A DNA stretch of 6,465 nt from the NCBI GenBank assembly GCA_003602665.1, contig QQSG01000088.1, positions 631 to 7,095 of the forward strand, in the 5' to 3' direction. The notes under the pieces are model-generated. The model did not search any database. It had not been told where the DNA came from and saw only the letters and a list, made by a program, of their open reading frames with translations. Made by a program: the position numbers and the translations under genes. Positions within the stretch are counted from its first letter, which is position 1; the number at the start of each line of letters is the position of its first letter. Of this stretch, positions 5,946-6,465 are shown one piece after another. This DNA is from Candidatus Poseidoniales archaeon (lineage in GTDB: Archaea > Thermoplasmatota > Poseidoniia > Poseidoniales > Poseidoniaceae).

Positions 5946-6465
5946 AGTATCGAACCTTCTTTCGAGTAATGGTTCTCCAAATTCGCTGCAATGGATCATA
6001 ATATCGATCGACAACTCGTTCTTTGAGTTGAATAATTGCATCGTCTGTGATCTGAATTCCAGCAGGACAAACCTCTGTGCAACATTTTGTGATGTTACAG
6101 TATTCGATTCCGAATTCTTTCTTAATCTCTGGAATTCGATCTTCTGTATCGAGTGGATGCATCTCGTATTGTGCAAGTCGAACGAGATTTCTTGGTCCAG
6201 CAAAGTCGTCAAACATTTCGTGATCTCTTAGAACGTGGCATGTGTTAACACATAGGAAACATTCGATACATTCGCGGAAGTGTTGTACTCGGTCTGCTTC
6301 CATTTGGTTGAATTTCCAATTCATTTCCTCTGGACCGTTAATTGGTGCAATTTTCTGAGCAATATCGTAGTTCCATTGAACGTCTGTAACTAGATCCTTG
6401 ATGTGAGGGAATGCCTTCATCGGACGAATTTCAATAGGTTGTCCTTCAGGTGTTTCTGCCACGAC
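5944..6465 (-). CDS. sdhB: Succinate dehydrogenase/fumarate reductase iron-sulfur subunit, 5' end missing
   Basis: The frame is open to the window edge; the GTG at 6462 is an internal Val, not a start. About 173 residues are visible. They begin at the linker (IEIRPMKAFPHIKDLVTDVQWNY), so the N-terminal 2Fe-2S ferredoxin domain lies outside. The C-terminal domain has both remaining cluster motifs: CIECFLCVNTC (C-x2-C-x2-C-x3-C, bases 6238-6270) and CNITKCCTEVCPAG (bases 6067-6099). In the family these hold a 4Fe-4S and a 3Fe-4S cluster and pass electrons between the FAD subunit and the membrane quinone site. The CCTEVCP form is what I would expect of archaeal and other non-classical SDH enzymes. 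Cys 4 of the first motif is followed by His where Pro is usual. FrdB or a thiol:fumarate reductase subunit are alternatives; the other subunits are not in view. The gene ends 81 bases before the next minus-strand gene. Confidence 0.9.
   Translation of the reverse strand, partial: VVAETPEGQPIEIRPMKAFPHIKDLVTDVQWNYDIAQKIAPINGPEEMNWKFNQMEADRVQHFRECIECFLCVNTCHVLRDHEMFDDFAGPRNLVRLAQYEMHPLDTEDRIPEIKKEFGIEYCNITKCCTEVCPAGIQITDDAIIQLKERVVDRYYDPLQRIWRTITRKKVRY

Noticed and set aside
5895..6231. Frames on both strands overlapping the sdhB region (minus 5895-6212, plus 6028-6231)
   Set aside because: The iron-sulfur motifs identify the minus-strand frame 5944-6465 as the real gene; the others carry no motif.
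6460..6462. GTG as start codon of sdhB
   Set aside because: The frame continues open to the window edge and the 2Fe-2S domain every SdhB needs is missing, so this is an internal codon.
1..6465. CRISPR array, insertion sequence, tRNA or rRNA gene, defence system
   Set aside because: No spaced direct repeats, transposase motifs, cloverleaf-like stretches or rRNA-like sequence were seen by eye. A covariance-model scan would be needed to exclude small RNAs.

Overview
The window looks like a piece of a marine archaeal genome. The best guess is a Poseidoniia (Marine Group II) or related Thermoplasmatota-type euryarchaeon. Reasons: translation starts preceded by GGTG(A) Shine-Dalgarno sequences, AT-rich TATA-like boxes about 25-27 bases before apparently leaderless starts, an archaeal-type presenilin-like membrane protease, an archaeal-flavoured succinate dehydrogenase iron-sulfur subunit (CCTEVCP cluster motif), and small zinc-ribbon membrane proteins. 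The taxonomic call is inference. No marker gene here fixes it, and no rRNA or tRNA gene was seen.

Layout. Bases 1-3133 (+): the 3' part of a presenilin-type intramembrane aspartyl protease with a very large propeller-like soluble region, followed after only 7-10 bases by seryl-tRNA synthetase (serS). Bases 3177-4034 (+): a protein made of two gamma-glutamylcyclotransferase-like domains, behind its own TATA-like element. Bases 4122-4292 (+): a 56-residue two-helix membrane protein. Bases 4349-5122 (+): a CDP-alcohol phosphatidyltransferase with a complete catalytic motif. The coding direction then flips, and that gene ends tail-to-tail, 11 bases apart, with the first of three minus-strand genes. 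Reading right to left these are the 3' part of a succinate dehydrogenase/fumarate reductase iron-sulfur subunit (6465-5944), an 85-residue membrane protein (5862-5605) and a zinc-ribbon membrane protein (5523-5134).

How they fit together. The genes do not form one obvious pathway. They cover housekeeping (serS, succinate dehydrogenase), membrane lipid synthesis (CDP-alcohol transferase), membrane proteolysis (presenilin homologue), possible glutathione-like or gamma-glutamyl metabolism (tandem cyclotransferase) and small uncharacterised membrane proteins. The protease and serS are probably co-transcribed. The cyclotransferase and lipid genes share a 13-base promoter-region sequence. The most unusual item is the protease: about 390 visible residues of propeller-like sequence lie directly before its last six membrane helices. 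If TM1-3 lie upstream of the window, this would be an extracellular domain inserted into the presenilin fold.
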